Shown here: piece by piece, positions 63,801 to 64,000 of the stretch
Position numbering within the stretch: the stretch's first letter is position 1
Layout of the letters: each line of letters starts with the position of its first letter
Assembly: GCF_018255755.1 (NCBI RefSeq)
Contig: NZ_CP073766.1
Span: forward strand, 1,984,001-2,048,000
Direction of reading: 5' to 3'
From: Chitinophaga sp. HK235
Lineage (GTDB): Bacteria; Bacteroidota; Bacteroidia; Chitinophagales; Chitinophagaceae
DNA length: 64,000 nucleotides
The notes under the pieces: generated by a model
What the model was told of the DNA's origin: nothing
Database searches by the model: none
What the model saw: the letters and a program-made list of their open reading frames with translations, nothing else
Made by a program: the position numbers and the translations under genes

Positions 63801-63934
63801 TTTATCAGGACACTTACGTGTGGCACCGCGATCATGTAGACCAATTCCTGCAAGGCTCCGGCATTGAGGAACCTACATTCGACAAACCCATGCTGGACAA
63901 CTATCTCCGGTACCTGGGCATACCCACGGCGTAA
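60827..63934 (+). CDS. Stand-alone NRPS-like protein: adenylation, carrier and thioester-reductase domains
   Basis: The protein has 1035 residues. The adenylation domain (about 40-530) has A3 YIIYTSGSTGQPKG, A4 LAFDISVWECW, A5 DYYGPTEYTVYA, A7 YRTGDLARR, A8 QVKIRGFRVELGEIE and A10 PVNANGKVDK. The carrier domain has FFDIGGDSLLVAT with the Ser that takes phosphopantetheine. The C-terminal reductase (from about 665) has the NADP motif VLLTGATGFVGIHLL and a later GYVRSKWVMEAV with YxxxK. Such A-T-R proteins activate one acid and release it as an aldehyde or alcohol. My alignment to GrsA gives a specificity code near D-I-W-A-F-G-Y-V-Y, which I do not recognise. A terminator follows. Confidence 0.95.
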   Translation: MDHAIRIDAHGQQHPIVATEGGHHLAELLRQTLWEDYNSRETLVTLFRKQAGQTPHHTAIAFKGKTLTYSELDERSNQLAHYLLAQGVTTGSYVPVYLERSLEWPIAVLGILKTGAAYIPVDAIYPGKRVTFILEEVEAKVIITELSLGSRLFQVHNTAVVYLDNLTILQDQPMSAPAVQPAPTDLAYIIYTSGSTGQPKGVMINHLSIQHLITWHNHHYAVNSNSRLSLVAGLAFDISVWECWSALLSGATLFIADNEERTNAALLMEFYHRNQLTHAFTPTVLVPELVSLSRETTSLALQYLFSGGEQMKPVLTNGLPYTLIDYYGPTEYTVYATHRPVVDVDGQYVPSIGRPIANTQAFILDRDLQLLPAGAVGELCISGIGIAQGYFKNPALTDSKFVTHPFQPGHKLYRTGDLARRMPDGNIQFLGRIDNQVKIRGFRVELGEIEAALLQVPHVKKAALIAVDNNRQQKQLVAFIVQDHPNEQQGIALARQQLKQELPGYMVPARFICVKTLPVNANGKVDKTALAALFEQMGAGYQESTEPFTETEQIVAEVWSDILERPFIQHNDNFFDIGGDSLLVATVATKLSDRFNIKTYLRDLYQYPVLRELATMIDNRVRTGETGIPEEDMEPYVALQQDAYLLPDVMYNNAFDSSVLQNQSAVLLTGATGFVGIHLLQELLDNTQAVVYCLTRAKDEHHALDKIYQAFTSYHIPVQENTRHRIIPVVGDFSQPFLGISADQYQELANKIEVIYHSGSSVNFIEPYSFQKKPNVDGLREIIRFAATGKTKCLSLLSTISVYSWGHVFTHKTIMKETDDIAQNLLSVSKDIGYVRSKWVMEAVADLAAAQGVPVITFRLGYAMCHSQSGASAPYQWWASLVKNCVQYASYPALRELREGLITVDYMVKALVHITKNKAAIGKKFNLIASPEKNLTLEQFFERLKQFYGFNLQPLPYKEWRKQWEDDSTNRLYPLTSLFRDNMHEGLSTVELYQDTYVWHRDHVDQFLQGSGIEEPTFDKPMLDNYLRYLGIPTA

Positions 63935-63948
63935 GCCACTCAAATCAA

Positions 63949-63978
63949 AGCCGCATGGGTAATTGTTCCCATGCGGCT
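63949..63978 (+). terminator. Terminator of the NRPS-like gene
   Basis: An 11-base perfect stem AGCCGCATGGG/CCCATGCGGCT (63949-63959 and 63968-63978) has an eight-base loop, 15 bases after the stop at 63934. It is followed by TCCCTTCTGCGTTTT, a weak T tract. Confidence 0.7.
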
Positions 63979-64000
63979 TCCCTTCTGCGTTTTCACCGTT

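Overview
The window looks like a chromosomal segment of a Chitinophaga-like member of the Bacteroidota (family Chitinophagaceae). This is inferred from several signs: two sigma/FecR/SusC/SusD loci, a secreted adhesin ending in a type IX secretion (CHU_C/gliding type) C-terminal domain, a LytTR two-component pair, weak or absent Shine-Dalgarno sequences, and several matches to the Bacteroidota -7 box TAnnTTTG. No tRNA, rRNA, CRISPR array, insertion sequence or prophage was seen.

Layout. 1-17 kb is mixed housekeeping and accessory content: the 5' part of a very large secreted protein that runs off the left edge; a macro-domain protein; a SUKH (SMI1/KNR4) protein; a tight operon of two SDR-type enzymes, a LytS-like kinase, a LytTR regulator and a small coiled-coil ORF; an HxlR regulator divergent from an SDR with a candidate operator between them; an orphan histidine kinase; a GMC oxidoreductase; an AraC regulator; and a truncated flavin-dependent halogenase. 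17-24 kb holds a 1144-residue adhesin with SprB-like repeats, a Tat-exported sugar isomerase-like protein, UspA, dodecin, and a clear TPP riboswitch with its own terminator that sits in front of a surface protein with no thiamine connection.

24.2-37.5 kb is a 15-gene Ter (tellurite/chemical stress) supersystem in two converging transcription units. The plus unit encodes a HAD phosphatase, a phosphoribosyltransferase, two TerD proteins, TelA and an unrecognised protein. The minus unit encodes two TerD proteins, three vWA (TerY-like) proteins, an AIM24-like protein, a PP2C phosphatase, a protein kinase and TerC. Together these look like a membrane-linked stress sensor (TerC, TerD, TelA) coupled to a kinase/phosphatase switch and a small nucleotide-type enzyme pair. 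The family is known but its biochemistry is largely undefined, and this is the best candidate for an under-described system in the window.

37.5-40.6 kb carries a secreted protein, the dipeptidase PepD and an AAA ATPase. 40.7-59.4 kb consists of two FecI/FecR-controlled SusC/SusD uptake loci arranged tail to tail. Both SusC proteins carry the N-terminal STN signalling domain, and both loci end in a thioredoxin-fold protein at a shared bidirectional terminator. No glycoside hydrolases are present, so the ligands need not be polysaccharides. The right end has an APH-type phosphotransferase and a stand-alone NRPS-like protein of adenylation, carrier and thioester-reductase domains.
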